DNA of 19,216 nt from JBEATZ01 sp041178545 (lineage in GTDB: Bacteria; Planctomycetota; UBA1135; UBA2386), in assembly GCA_041178545.1 (NCBI GenBank), contig JBEGVB010000180.1, forward strand, positions 1 through 19,216, written 5' to 3'. This document shows, in pieces, positions 5,804 to 13,291 of this stretch. Both the position numbers and the translations under genes were made by a program. The notes beneath the pieces were generated by a model that made no database searches, was not told where the DNA came from, and was given only the letters and a program-made list of their open reading frames with translations. Numbering within the stretch: position 1 is the stretch's first letter; each line of letters begins with the position of its first letter.

Positions 5804-7582
5804 TCACGTGCCGACGCGCACGCAGAGCGCGTTGGAGGTGAGGATGCCGGCCGGGTTGTCGCCCGCCTGGAAGGGGGCGGACTGGGCGCGGATGTTGATA
5901 CCCACGTAGCTGGGGTTGTTGGGGATCGCCAGCGGGGTGAGGGCCACGCTGTTGTTGAAGAAGCTGCCGTTCGTGATGGCAGGCACCACGTACTGGGAGC
6001 AGCCCGGCATGCCGAAGCCGGCCAGGTCAGCGCCCGGGGTGATGGCCGAGAAGCCGACCACCATCACCGTGAACAGCGTGGTGGGCTTGACGTTCGAGGT
6101 CACCAGGTTGGGGGTCGTGCCGATGATCGGGCGGGCGTCCATCGTCAGGATGGCCGGCACCGAACCGTCGCCGGAGACGAAGCCCAGGACCGCGCCGGCG
6201 ATGGCGAGGTCGCGGTTGCCGGGGTTGGCAGTGCCGTTGCCCGGGGTGAAGCCGGTGATGATCGGGGCGCCAGCCGTGGCCTGGGCCACGGTGCCGTAGA
6301 TCATCTCGATCAGGCCCGAGCTGTGCAGCACGAGCTGGCAGGTCACGGTGCCGGTGGAGGGCAGCGTGGGGACCCACTCCGGCAGGCTCTGCCAGGTGAT
6401 GTAGACCTTGGTGGTGCTCGGGTCGACATCGTAGTAGATGCCGCCGATTGCACCGGAGCCACCGGTCCCGTCCCAGTCGCCGTAGGCGGGAGCGATGCTC
6501 GGGATGTCGTTGAGCCACGAGGTCACGCCCGGGTACGAGCCGAAGCTGTTGGTGGCCGTGCCGCTCAGGAACACGATGCCGTTGGTGCCGATCATGATCT
6601 GGGTCGTGCTGCCGGGCGTGCTGCCGTTGGCATAGGGGAACGACCAAGGCAGGGTGATGGCGGCGTAGAGGCCGTCGTCATTGTTGCCGACCGCCGGAGT
6701 GGTGGTCGTCAGCGAGGTGCTGAGGGGCGTCGTGATGGCCGAGGTGCCCTGGGCAACCACGTAGCTCACGCCGTTGGGGACGACCTGGATGGCCGAGTTC
6801 GAGATGTCGAACGTGCCAGGGGTCGTGACGGCCGACGGGAACTCCTGGTACCAGCTCGGCGGCTTGCTGTAGCAGCCGGCGCCGTAGGCCTGGACGTAGC
6901 CAGCGGTCGCGGCGGGCGTGTAGGTCATGCGGAGGTTGCAGCCGTGGCTGGCGCCGACACCGGAGAAGGTGAAGTCGCGCTGGGTCACGGTGTTGCTGAG
7001 CACCATGAACTGGTCCGTGGCGCCCAGCGGAACGTTGGGCTGCACGGAGGGCAGGATGACCAGCGGGTTGAGCGGGCCGCAGTTGGCGACGTTGGCGCTG
7101 GCGGCGCTCAGCGTGGGGTTGCAGGCCTTGACGTTGAAGGCCACGCCGTAGGTACCGGCGGGGATGGCCACCGGGGTCGTGAACGTGGCAGTGGAGTTCT
7201 CGTTGAAACCGGCCACCGTCAGCGTGCCGGAGCCCGCGAGGGTCCAAGCCGAGGCGACGAGCTCATTGCCCACGCGCGTGGTGGCGCAGGTCCAGATCTC
7301 GGCGACCGCGACGTTGCCGCGCTGGTCCGGGTTGACCGAGCCCTCGTTGTAGAGGTTGCAGTCGATGCTGGTGATCGAGATCGCGCCGTTCAGGTTCATG
7401 TCGAACAGCGTGGCGAACCCGTTGTACGTGGCAGGCAGCGGGTTGGGCGTGCCCACGTAGTGGGTCGCACCGAACGGGTCGATCGTGATGATCGATGCGC
7501 TGCCGAGCGGAGAGTTGCAGTTCTGCGCGTGCAGTGCCGCGGCCAGACCTGCAATCGTGAGGATGGAATGGAACTTTCTCAT
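5804..7582 (-). CDS. Large secreted multi-domain protein, paralog A
   Basis: A 592-residue exported protein. The signal peptide is residues 1-19 (MRKFHSILTIAGLAAALHA, then QNC). Residues 20-222 form a beta-rich domain with several cysteines (C75, C99, C154, C168, C215). A short module follows with GYVQAYGAGCYSKPPSWY (228-245). Residues about 296-470 contain IGTNGIVFLSG (331-341), GSYPGV, APAYGDWD and GGIYYDVDP, a pattern like nidogen-type extracellular beta domains. The last 110 residues carry FGMPGCSQYVVP (523-534) and end SNALCVRVGT, a tail I associate with many planctomycete surface proteins. It is rich in Thr, Asn, Gly and Ala with few charges, fitting an extracellular protein. It is collinear with the gene upstream at 7822-9627. 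There is no enzyme motif; a surface or structural role is inference. Confidence 0.82.
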   Translation of the reverse strand: MRKFHSILTIAGLAAALHAQNCNSPLGSASIITIDPFGATHYVGTPNPLPATYNGFATLFDMNLNGAISITSIDCNLYNEGSVNPDQRGNVAVAEIWTCATTRVGNELVASAWTLAGSGTLTVAGFNENSTATFTTPVAIPAGTYGVAFNVKACNPTLSAASANVANCGPLNPLVILPSVQPNVPLGATDQFMVLSNTVTQRDFTFSGVGASHGCNLRMTYTPAATAGYVQAYGAGCYSKPPSWYQEFPSAVTTPGTFDISNSAIQVVPNGVSYVVAQGTSAITTPLSTSLTTTTPAVGNNDDGLYAAITLPWSFPYANGSTPGSTTQIMIGTNGIVFLSGTATNSFGSYPGVTSWLNDIPSIAPAYGDWDGTGGSGAIGGIYYDVDPSTTKVYITWQSLPEWVPTLPSTGTVTCQLVLHSSGLIEMIYGTVAQATAGAPIITGFTPGNGTANPGNRDLAIAGAVLGFVSGDGSVPAILTMDARPIIGTTPNLVTSNVKPTTLFTVMVVGFSAITPGADLAGFGMPGCSQYVVPAITNGSFFNNSVALTPLAIPNNPSYVGINIRAQSAPFQAGDNPAGILTSNALCVRVGT

Positions 7583-7686
7583 GGTTGCTTCAGAGAGAAC
7601 TCGAGTTGGGTCAGAGAGGTCCGGCTACGCACCGGTGAGGGCTGAGACGCGGGAAGACCCTCGCGGGATCCCTGCCTCAGCACCAA

Positions 7687-7716
7687 AGCCTAACCCTTCC
7701 GTGAAAATCGGGGCAA
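7687..7716 (-). promoter_or_regulatory. Candidate promoter of paralog A
   Basis: On the minus strand TTGCCC (7716-7711) is followed after 18 bases by TAGGCT (7692-7687). It sits in an A/T-rich island about 105 bases upstream of the ATG at 7582. The match to a sigma-70-type promoter is partial. Confidence 0.3.
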
Positions 7717-7781
7717 ATTCCTACTCAGGACACAAAGGCGAGACGTGACGACGGTGCACCGCAACAGCGACACCGCGCGTA

Positions 7782-7797
7782 CCCAACGGGCGTTGGG
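7782..7797 (-). terminator. Weak hairpin after paralog B
   Basis: CCCAAC pairs with GTTGGG around GGGC (7788-7791), about 25 bases beyond the stop codon at 7822. There is no T-run on the minus strand, so it may be a weak or factor-dependent terminator, or an RNA 3'-end structure. Confidence 0.35.
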
Positions 7798-7821
7798 ATC
7801 CAACCTGCCTGTCGGAACCGC

Positions 7822-9627
7822 TCAGGTCCCGATCCGGATGCACACCGCGTTGGTGGTGAGGATGCCTGCGGGATTCTCGCCCGGTTGGAACGGCGCACTC
7901 TGGGCGCGCAGGTTGAGTCCCATCAGGCTGGGCTGGTTGGGGATCGCCAGCGGGGTCCTTGCGACACCGCTGCTGAAGAAGCCACCGTTGGTGACCGCGG
8001 GCTGCACGTGCTGGAAGCAGCCGGGCATGCCGAAGGCAGCAAGGTCGAGCCCCGGTGCGAGCGGTGCGAAGCCGAGTGCGACCAAGGTGAACTGGGTGCC
8101 TGTCGCTGCCCCGGAGGTGACGAGGTTGGGCGTCGTGCCGAGGATCGGACGGGCATCCATGCCGAGGCTGGGAGGCACGGTCCCGTCGCCGCTGGTGAAG
8201 GCCTGGACCACGCCGCCGGACACGAGGTCGCGGCTCGTGGGGTCCATGGTGGTTCCGCCGTGGGTGAAGCCCACGACCACCGGCGCCCCTGTGCCAGTGC
8301 GCGTCACGGAGCCGTAGACGATCTCGAAGAGGCCCGAGGAGTGCAGGACCAGTTGGGCCGTGAGCGAACCCGTGGCCGGCGGCGTGTTCACCCACTCCGG
8401 TACCGACAGGTAGGTCACGTAGACCTTGGTGTTGGTCGGGTCGACTTCGTAGTGGATGCCGCCCACGGGCCCCGAGGCACCCGAGGCGTCCCAGTCGCCG
8501 AAGGCCAGCGCAATGCTCGGTGCGTCCGCGAGCCAGGGGCCGACACCGGGGTAGGAGCCGAACTCGTTGTCCGCAGTCCCCGACAGGTAGACGATGCCGT
8601 TGGTGCCGATGCGGACCTGCGTGGTGGTGAGCTGCCCGCTGGGCCCGCGGAAGGGGAAGGCGAACGGCAGGGTGACCGTGGCAAAGAGCCCGTCGTCCAG
8701 CGTGCCCACCGCAGGGGGAGTGAGGGTGAGCGAGTTGCCCGTGGGCATGCGGATCGTGCTGGTGCCCTGACCGACGGAGTAGCGGGTCGCACCCAGGGTC
8801 GCACGCAGGCAGAGGTTTGCGAGGTCGAGCGGGCCCGCGGCGGCACCGCTCGCGAACCACTCGTACCAGCTCACCGGCCTGCTGTAGCACCCGGCGCCGT
8901 ACGCAAGGTGGTAGCCGGCCGTGGCGGCAGGCAGGTAGTGGAACCGCAGGTTGTTCGCCCAGGGCGTGTTCGTCAGCGGGTCCGTCAGAAGGTAGTTCCG
9001 CGCCACCGTCTGGTTGGAGACGGTGAGGAACCGGTCGCGCGCCGTGGCCGGCACCTGTGCGTTGCCGGTGCCCGGCTGGTTGCCGCTGCCTGCGACGTAG
9101 GTCTGGATGCGCGGGTGGAGCGGGCCGCAGTTGGCGACGTTCGGGTTGCCGGCATTGGCTGCCGTGGTGGGCGGCAGCACCTGGATCGCGAGGCCGTGCC
9201 TTCCTGCGGCGAGCGCCAGCGGGGTGGCGAAGGTGGCAACGGAGTCGGAGAGGGAGTCCGCGACCGTGAGGCTGCCGGTGCCCACGAGGGTCCATGCCGA
9301 GGAAGTGCGTTCCCTCCCCGTGCGCGTGGTGGCGCACCGCCAGACCCGCACGGTCGTGACGTTGCCGACCTGGTTGGGCGTGTCCCCGTCGTCGTAGAGC
9401 CACAGGTCGATCCGCGGGAGGGTGACCGCACCGTTGAGGTCCACGTCCATGAAGTAGGCGAAGCCGTTGTAGACCGACGGCATCGGGCTCGGCTCGCCGA
9501 TGAAGAAGTCCGACTGGTACGGGTTCAACGTCGGGAGCGTCTGGGTGCCGAGCGGCGCAGAGCAGTCCTGTGCAGCGAGTCCAGCAGCCAGTGCAAGGGT
9601 GGCGAGGGAGGCGCGGAGGTTTCGCAT
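7822..9627 (-). CDS. Large secreted multi-domain protein, paralog B
   Basis: A 601-residue exported protein, collinear with paralog A from signal peptide to C-terminus. The signal peptide is residues 1-19 (MRNLRASLATLALAAGLAA, then QDC). Matching blocks include YNGFAYFMDVDLNGAV against A's YNGFATLFDMNLNGAI, AGYHLAYGAGCYSRPVSWY against AGYVQAYGAGCYSKPPSWY, IGTNGIVYLSGTADNEFGSY, QLVLHSSGLFEIVYGSV, and a tail with FGMPGCFQHVQP and TTNAVCIRIGT. B has fewer cysteines in the first domain than A (no partners for C75 and C154) and more arginine. I start at ATG 9627, directly before the signal peptide; the frame stays open much further upstream, but that sequence lies antisense to the promoter region and kinase-like gene. 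No Shine-Dalgarno is visible. Confidence 0.82.
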   Translation of the reverse strand: MRNLRASLATLALAAGLAAQDCSAPLGTQTLPTLNPYQSDFFIGEPSPMPSVYNGFAYFMDVDLNGAVTLPRIDLWLYDDGDTPNQVGNVTTVRVWRCATTRTGRERTSSAWTLVGTGSLTVADSLSDSVATFATPLALAAGRHGLAIQVLPPTTAANAGNPNVANCGPLHPRIQTYVAGSGNQPGTGNAQVPATARDRFLTVSNQTVARNYLLTDPLTNTPWANNLRFHYLPAATAGYHLAYGAGCYSRPVSWYEWFASGAAAGPLDLANLCLRATLGATRYSVGQGTSTIRMPTGNSLTLTPPAVGTLDDGLFATVTLPFAFPFRGPSGQLTTTQVRIGTNGIVYLSGTADNEFGSYPGVGPWLADAPSIALAFGDWDASGASGPVGGIHYEVDPTNTKVYVTYLSVPEWVNTPPATGSLTAQLVLHSSGLFEIVYGSVTRTGTGAPVVVGFTHGGTTMDPTSRDLVSGGVVQAFTSGDGTVPPSLGMDARPILGTTPNLVTSGAATGTQFTLVALGFAPLAPGLDLAAFGMPGCFQHVQPAVTNGGFFSSGVARTPLAIPNQPSLMGLNLRAQSAPFQPGENPAGILTTNAVCIRIGT

Positions 9628-9843
9628 GGATGCCGTGCGGACGGGGAATGGACGAAGGGGACCCGGGCACGGACCGACCCACGGAGCTTGGGCCCCTGGG
9701 CAGACGCGTGCAGGAGAGGGTAGCTGCCGCGCGGGCCACCGGGGGCGGACCACGGCGCGGAGGCGGCGGTTGGTCCCGCTCCGGGACCGCTGGCTTGCGC
9801 GGGCCACCAGGAGCCGGGCACCGGTCCAGACTTGGGCACGCGC
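9628..9843. other. Divergent spacer between paralog B and the kinase-like gene
   Basis: This 216-base region carries an inverted repeat, GGTCCC (9772-9777) and GGGACC (9783-9788), spaced by five bases. It also has a direct repeat GCGCGGGCCACC at 9729-9740 and 9797-9808, 68 bases apart. Both lie upstream of the plus-strand promoter-like pair. They could be protein-binding sites, or chance in such GC-rich DNA. Confidence 0.35.
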
Positions 9844-9860
9844 ATGCGGCTTCCTAGAGT
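9832..9860 (+). promoter_or_regulatory. Promoter-like pair at the start of the kinase-like gene
   Basis: TTGGGC (9832-9837) and TAGAGT (9855-9860) are spaced by exactly 17 bases. A transcript would begin near 9867, right at an in-frame TTG (9868), which raises the possibility of a leaderless start there rather than at ATG 9844. Confidence 0.4.
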
Positions 9861-10647
9861 GGGCTCCTTGCCCACGAACCGGCCCACGCCCGCCGCAAAC
9901 GGCCCCGCAGAGCTCCTGCTCAAGGACGAGCCTGCCGTGCGCGTCGAGCGCACCAGCACGCCGCGCGGGCTGGCGGTGCGCAAGACCTACCGGAACCTCG
10001 GCCTGCGGCGGCTGCAGACCTGGCTGCGACCCGCCCGCGCACGGCGCGAGCACCGCAACCTCACCTGGGTCGCGTCTGCAGGGGTCGACTGCACCGAGGC
10101 ATGGGAATGGTCCCAGCAGCGGGCACTCGGCTTCGTGTGTGAGTCCACCCTGGTCACGGGCTGGGTGGCAGGCTGCAGGAGCCTCGAGCAGGTGGTGCGC
10201 GATCTGCCGCCGTGCTCGCGCCGCGCAGGACTGGCGGCGGCCATGGGCCGGCTCCTCGCACGGCTGCACCGCGCCGGACTGCTCTGGAACACCGCCTACC
10301 CGCGCAACGTGCTGGTGCGCGAGGGCGAGGGGGACCGGCTCTGGTTGTGTGACGCACCGGACCTCCAGCGCTACCCGCGCCCGATCCACGCCACGCGGCT
10401 GGCCCACTTCGACCTCTACGACAGTGCGTTCTCACCCAGCCGCATGCGCATGTGGTCCTCGACCGAGCGCCTGCGCCTGGTGCTGGGCTACTGCGACGGC
10501 AACCGGACCCTCGCCCGCGCCCTGTGGCGCGCACTCTCCCACCGCAACCGACTGGTGCGCCGCTGGAAACGGCAGGTCCTTCTCGGCCTCGGCAGCGGTA
10601 TCGTGTCGAGCTTGTTCCCATGGCTGCACCGCAGGCACAGCGAATGA
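9844..10647 (+). CDS. WaaP/InaA (lipopolysaccharide kinase)-type kinase-fold protein, probably atypical
   Basis: A 267-residue protein with the small kinase fold of LPS-core and Kdo kinases. Visible are a beta-3 lysine candidate (K47 in VRKTYR), a basic helix with E69 (RARREHRNL), the hinge-side LVTGWVAGCRSLEQVV, then LLARLHRAGLLWNTAYPRNVLV (137-158) and LWLCDAPDLQRYPR (167-179). Aligned on the catalytic loop, N155 and the metal-binding D170 are kept, but the catalytic Asp five residues before N155 is T150. It may therefore be a pseudokinase or use another base. Known relatives phosphorylate heptose or Kdo at the inner membrane. The C-terminus is strongly basic with a hydrophobic patch (LLGLGSGIVSSLFPWL), fitting membrane association. 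Its stop overlaps the methyltransferase start (ATGA). The start is uncertain: ATG 9844 or TTG 9868. Confidence 0.75.
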   Translation: MRLPRVGSLPTNRPTPAANGPAELLLKDEPAVRVERTSTPRGLAVRKTYRNLGLRRLQTWLRPARARREHRNLTWVASAGVDCTEAWEWSQQRALGFVCESTLVTGWVAGCRSLEQVVRDLPPCSRRAGLAAAMGRLLARLHRAGLLWNTAYPRNVLVREGEGDRLWLCDAPDLQRYPRPIHATRLAHFDLYDSAFSPSRMRMWSSTERLRLVLGYCDGNRTLARALWRALSHRNRLVRRWKRQVLLGLGSGIVSSLFPWLHRRHSE

Positions 10648-11315
10648 CCGAGTCGATCCACCGCCCCCTCGTCGAGAGCAAGATGCGCAACTACAACAGT
10701 GTGCGCGGCGCCGAGGCCTACAAGGCGGACCACCAGAAGAAGTTCCACCGCAAGTTCTCGGACCGGAAGGAACGCGCCCTGCTGCAGGAGTATTTTGCCG
10801 TCGTCGGCGCCTGCGACACGGTCCTCGACCTGCCCTGCGGGCACGGCCGCCTGAGCGACCTGCTCAAGCAACAGACCAAGCACCTGCTCGAGGCCGACTG
10901 GTCCTTCACCATGGTGGAGCTCAACCAGCGCGACCACGGTCGCGACGGTCGCGGCTACATGCGGTGCTCGGCACTGGAGATCCCGCTGCCGGACCGCAGC
11001 GTCGACTGCGTGGTGAGTTTCCGCCTGTCGCACCACCTCGCGACGCCCGAGCTGCGCGAGCGCCACCTGCAGGAACTGTTCCGAGTGGCGCGCAAGGCCG
11101 TGATCGTGACCTGGTTCTCGTCGACCTCACTGAAGAACCTCCTGCGCGAGCTGCGCCTCGCAGTCGGGCTCTGCAAGACGCCCAAGAACACGCTGGCCAA
11201 CGCGCGCGTGCGCCAGCTGGCGGAGTCGAACGGGTTCCGCCAGCACAGTGCGAAGCCGTTGTTCGTGGTCGGCTCGGGGCACGTGATCGGCTTGTTCCTG
11301 CGCAGCGGGACCTGA
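10644..11315 (+). CDS. Class I SAM-dependent methyltransferase
   Basis: A 223-residue protein of the Methyltransf_11 type. The SAM-binding motif I is VLDLPCGHG (60-68), with the following acidic strand end LLEADWS (81-87), a motif II region ALEIPLPDRSVDCVVSF (110-126), and RVARKAVIVTWFS at 147-159. The substrate is unknown. The C-terminal GHVIGLFL is hydrophobic but too short to be a membrane anchor. I start at ATG 10644, which overlaps the kinase-fold gene's stop as ATGA. The frame also has an ATG at 10620 and stays open above it. Translational coupling to the kinase-fold protein suggests both act on one substrate, perhaps an envelope lipid or glycan. That link is inference. Confidence 0.85.
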   Translation: MTESIHRPLVESKMRNYNSVRGAEAYKADHQKKFHRKFSDRKERALLQEYFAVVGACDTVLDLPCGHGRLSDLLKQQTKHLLEADWSFTMVELNQRDHGRDGRGYMRCSALEIPLPDRSVDCVVSFRLSHHLATPELRERHLQELFRVARKAVIVTWFSSTSLKNLLRELRLAVGLCKTPKNTLANARVRQLAESNGFRQHSAKPLFVVGSGHVIGLFLRSGT

Positions 11316-11338
11316 GTCAGCGCCAGGGACGCGCGGTC

Positions 11339-12127
11339 TCAGAGCCAGCCGACGACCGCCAGCAGGATCTCGACGACGATCAGGACGAGGATCCCCCACT
11401 CGAGGAACCGCGAGCGGCGTCCCTGCCAGAGGTCCACCACCGAGTCGGTCGCGCTCTCGCACGCCGCCAGCTTGTGCAGCATGGCCGCGTGGCGCTGGGC
11501 GAGCTCGAGGTTGGTGAAGAGCGCGTCGTAGACCTCGGCCACGCGGGGGTGCTCCCACGTGCCCTCGGGCCGGTCGGCGAGGTAGAACCAGCGCGCGAGC
11601 TCGAGTCGGTCGCGCATGAGCTGGCCGATCCTGCGCACCAACTCGCGGGTGCGCATGGGCAGGCGCCCAAGGCTCGCCAGGTCGCGCGCCACCACGAGCA
11701 CCTGGTCGAGCAGCGTGTCCGCGGCGCGCTCGTACCGCTCCAGCGCCGCCGACTGGGCCATGAGCAGGGCCACCGCGCCCAGCAGCTCTGCCGAGCGCTC
11801 TGGGATGACCACCTGGTCCCATCCCACCCGCGGTGCGACGGGGCTGTGCTGCGGGTCCACGCTGACGGTGTAGGTCTCGCTCGTCTCCTGCAGGAACCGT
11901 GCGCCGGTGGCCTGCTCGATGCGCTTGCGCAACTCGGCGTCGAGTTCACGGGCGTAGTCGTGCACCACCGCACCGAAGGCGAAGGTCCAGAGGCAACCGC
12001 CACCAGGGGCATCGTGCACAACGGCGTAGGCGAGCCGGCGCCGCTCGGGCAGACCCATGCGGGCCGAGACAGTGGCAAGGTCGACGCGCTGGTCGAGGGC
12101 GATCGCGGTGATGGGGACTCCACCCAT
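11339..12127 (-). CDS. DUF155 / RMD1-YagE family membrane protein
   Basis: A 262-residue protein. The middle carries FAFGAVVHDYARELDAEL (49-66), matching the family's 'yGavVfw' core. It is followed by a long helical region (ERSAELLGAVALLMAQSAALERYE, RLELARWFYLADRPEGTWEH) and ends with one membrane helix (FLEWGILVLIVVEILLAVVGWL, 241-262) right at the C-terminus, as in yeast Rmd1/Mrx10 and human RMND1 relatives. Those eukaryotic relatives are membrane proteins, several of them mitochondrial; the bacterial role is unknown. It is the last gene of the six-gene minus-strand run, 30 bases after the alpha/beta hydrolase stop. TTGATT, 16 bases, then GACAGT six bases before ATG could be an extra internal promoter. 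The convergent methyltransferase ends 23 bases away. Confidence 0.82.
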   Translation of the reverse strand: MGGVPITAIALDQRVDLATVSARMGLPERRRLAYAVVHDAPGGGCLWTFAFGAVVHDYARELDAELRKRIEQATGARFLQETSETYTVSVDPQHSPVAPRVGWDQVVIPERSAELLGAVALLMAQSAALERYERAADTLLDQVLVVARDLASLGRLPMRTRELVRRIGQLMRDRLELARWFYLADRPEGTWEHPRVAEVYDALFTNLELAQRHAAMLHKLAACESATDSVVDLWQGRRSRFLEWGILVLIVVEILLAVVGWL

Positions 12128-12157
12128 GCACCCACTGTCCGCTGGCTGGGGCGCGAA

Positions 12158-13291
12158 TCAACGCGCAGAACTGCGTACCCGGTCGAGCAGCGCACGGATG
12201 CGCTGCTCGTAGCCACGGGGGTCGTCGGTCCACACGTTGCCGTGGCCGGAGCCGTCACGGATCCACAGTTCCTTGGTACCCTCGGGCATCGGCAGCGCGG
12301 CGAACAGGTTGCGTACGACGGCCTCGGGCATGCGGTCGTCGAGGGCGCCACCCACGACCAGGACGGGGAGCGAGGACGGCAACGAGGCGAGCACATCCTG
12401 CGGCCGTACGTCGGCGAGGCGGAACCCCGACCAGATGCCGAGCCAGCCGAGGGTCATGGAGCGCCACGGTTCGACCATGCGGATCAGGTTGCGGCGGTCC
12501 TCCTCGCGGTGGAACTGCAGCATGCGGTGGCCTGCGGACAGGAGGTCCTCCATGGGCGCGTCGAGAGCGAGCCCGGCAAGGCCTTCCACGTGCGGCAGCG
12601 CGAGGCTCACCGCAGCCGTGCCCATGCTGACCCCGAACAGCACGAGCGGCCCGGCGCTCATCTCGCCCGCACGGCGGAACTCGGCGATCGCGCGGGCGAG
12701 GTCGTGCGACTCGTGCAACCCGAAGGTGGCGGGCACCCTGCCGCTCGCTCCGTGGTTGGGCATCTCGACCAGCCACACCTCGCAGCCTGCGCGGCGGAAC
12801 ATCGCGCCCACCGGCTCGAGTTCGAGCGCACCGCGAAACAACCCGTGCACGAGCACGGCCACGGCACGCGGCGGGTTCGCGGCAGCATCCACCTTCCACG
12901 CACTGATCTCGGTGGCCCCCTCGGGACGCGCCCACCTGCGCCGTGCAGCGGCAGCAGCGGCCAGGGCCGGGTCGACGTCTGAGCTGCCGTCGCGTTCTGC
13001 GCGCAGCGTGACGCGGGTCTGCAGTTCCCAGGTGCCGTCCGCGAGGATGCGCGGACCGGCATAGCCGGCCTCGTCCGAGCGGGTGTGCACGAAGCGCGAA
13101 CCCACCAAGCCCATGGCGCACGGCACCGTGACGAACGCGTGCAGGGGCAGCAGGACGGCATGGATCGCGGCGATGCGCAGCAGCAGGCGGCGCAGCGGCC
13201 GGCGCCGCAGCGCCTGCACGAGCACGCACGCGAGCGCGATTGCGAGGGTCGGCAGCAAGAAGGCAAGCGTGCCGTAGGCGGGCAGCATCAT
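12158..13291 (-). CDS. Membrane-anchored alpha/beta hydrolase
   Basis: A 377-residue protein. Two hydrophobic segments at the N-terminus (about 7-28 and 36-62) anchor it in the membrane. The hydrolase domain follows from about 125: the oxyanion strand VAVLVHGLF (144-152), PNHGASG (178-184), the nucleophile elbow FGVSMGT with S222, a candidate acid in GGALDDRMP (D318 or D319), and H350 in DGSGHGNVW. The triad looks complete, so an active serine hydrolase (esterase or lipase-like) is likely; the substrate is unknown. Its ATG overlaps the mqnD stop as ATGA (13288-13291), so it is translated with the menaquinone genes. No menaquinone enzyme of this type is known to me, so the pairing may only be operon sharing. 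Confidence 0.85.
   Translation of the reverse strand: MMLPAYGTLAFLLPTLAIALACVLVQALRRRPLRRLLLRIAAIHAVLLPLHAFVTVPCAMGLVGSRFVHTRSDEAGYAGPRILADGTWELQTRVTLRAERDGSSDVDPALAAAAAARRRWARPEGATEISAWKVDAAANPPRAVAVLVHGLFRGALELEPVGAMFRRAGCEVWLVEMPNHGASGRVPATFGLHESHDLARAIAEFRRAGEMSAGPLVLFGVSMGTAAVSLALPHVEGLAGLALDAPMEDLLSAGHRMLQFHREEDRRNLIRMVEPWRSMTLGWLGIWSGFRLADVRPQDVLASLPSSLPVLVVGGALDDRMPEAVVRNLFAALPMPEGTKELWIRDGSGHGNVWTDDPRGYEQRIRALLDRVRSSAR

Larger units (their letters stand above)
7583..7821. other. Spacer between the two secreted paralogs
   Basis: The gap is 239 bases, much longer than spacings elsewhere in the window. It contains the most A/T-rich stretch nearby (around 7685-7735), a minus-strand promoter-like pair and a short hairpin, both annotated separately. 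The spacing suggests paralog A has its own promoter. Confidence 0.5.

Noticed and set aside
5774..7645. A 623-codon plus-strand frame antisense to secreted paralog A
   Set aside because: The translation is low-complexity (Gly/Arg/Val/His) without domains, whereas the minus-strand frame has a signal peptide and a full-length paralog.
9500..12982. A 1160-codon open frame on the plus strand
   Set aside because: It crosses promoter regions and lies over or antisense to five genes with recognisable domains. The translation is Arg/Pro/Ala-rich with no motif, a typical GC-rich shadow frame.
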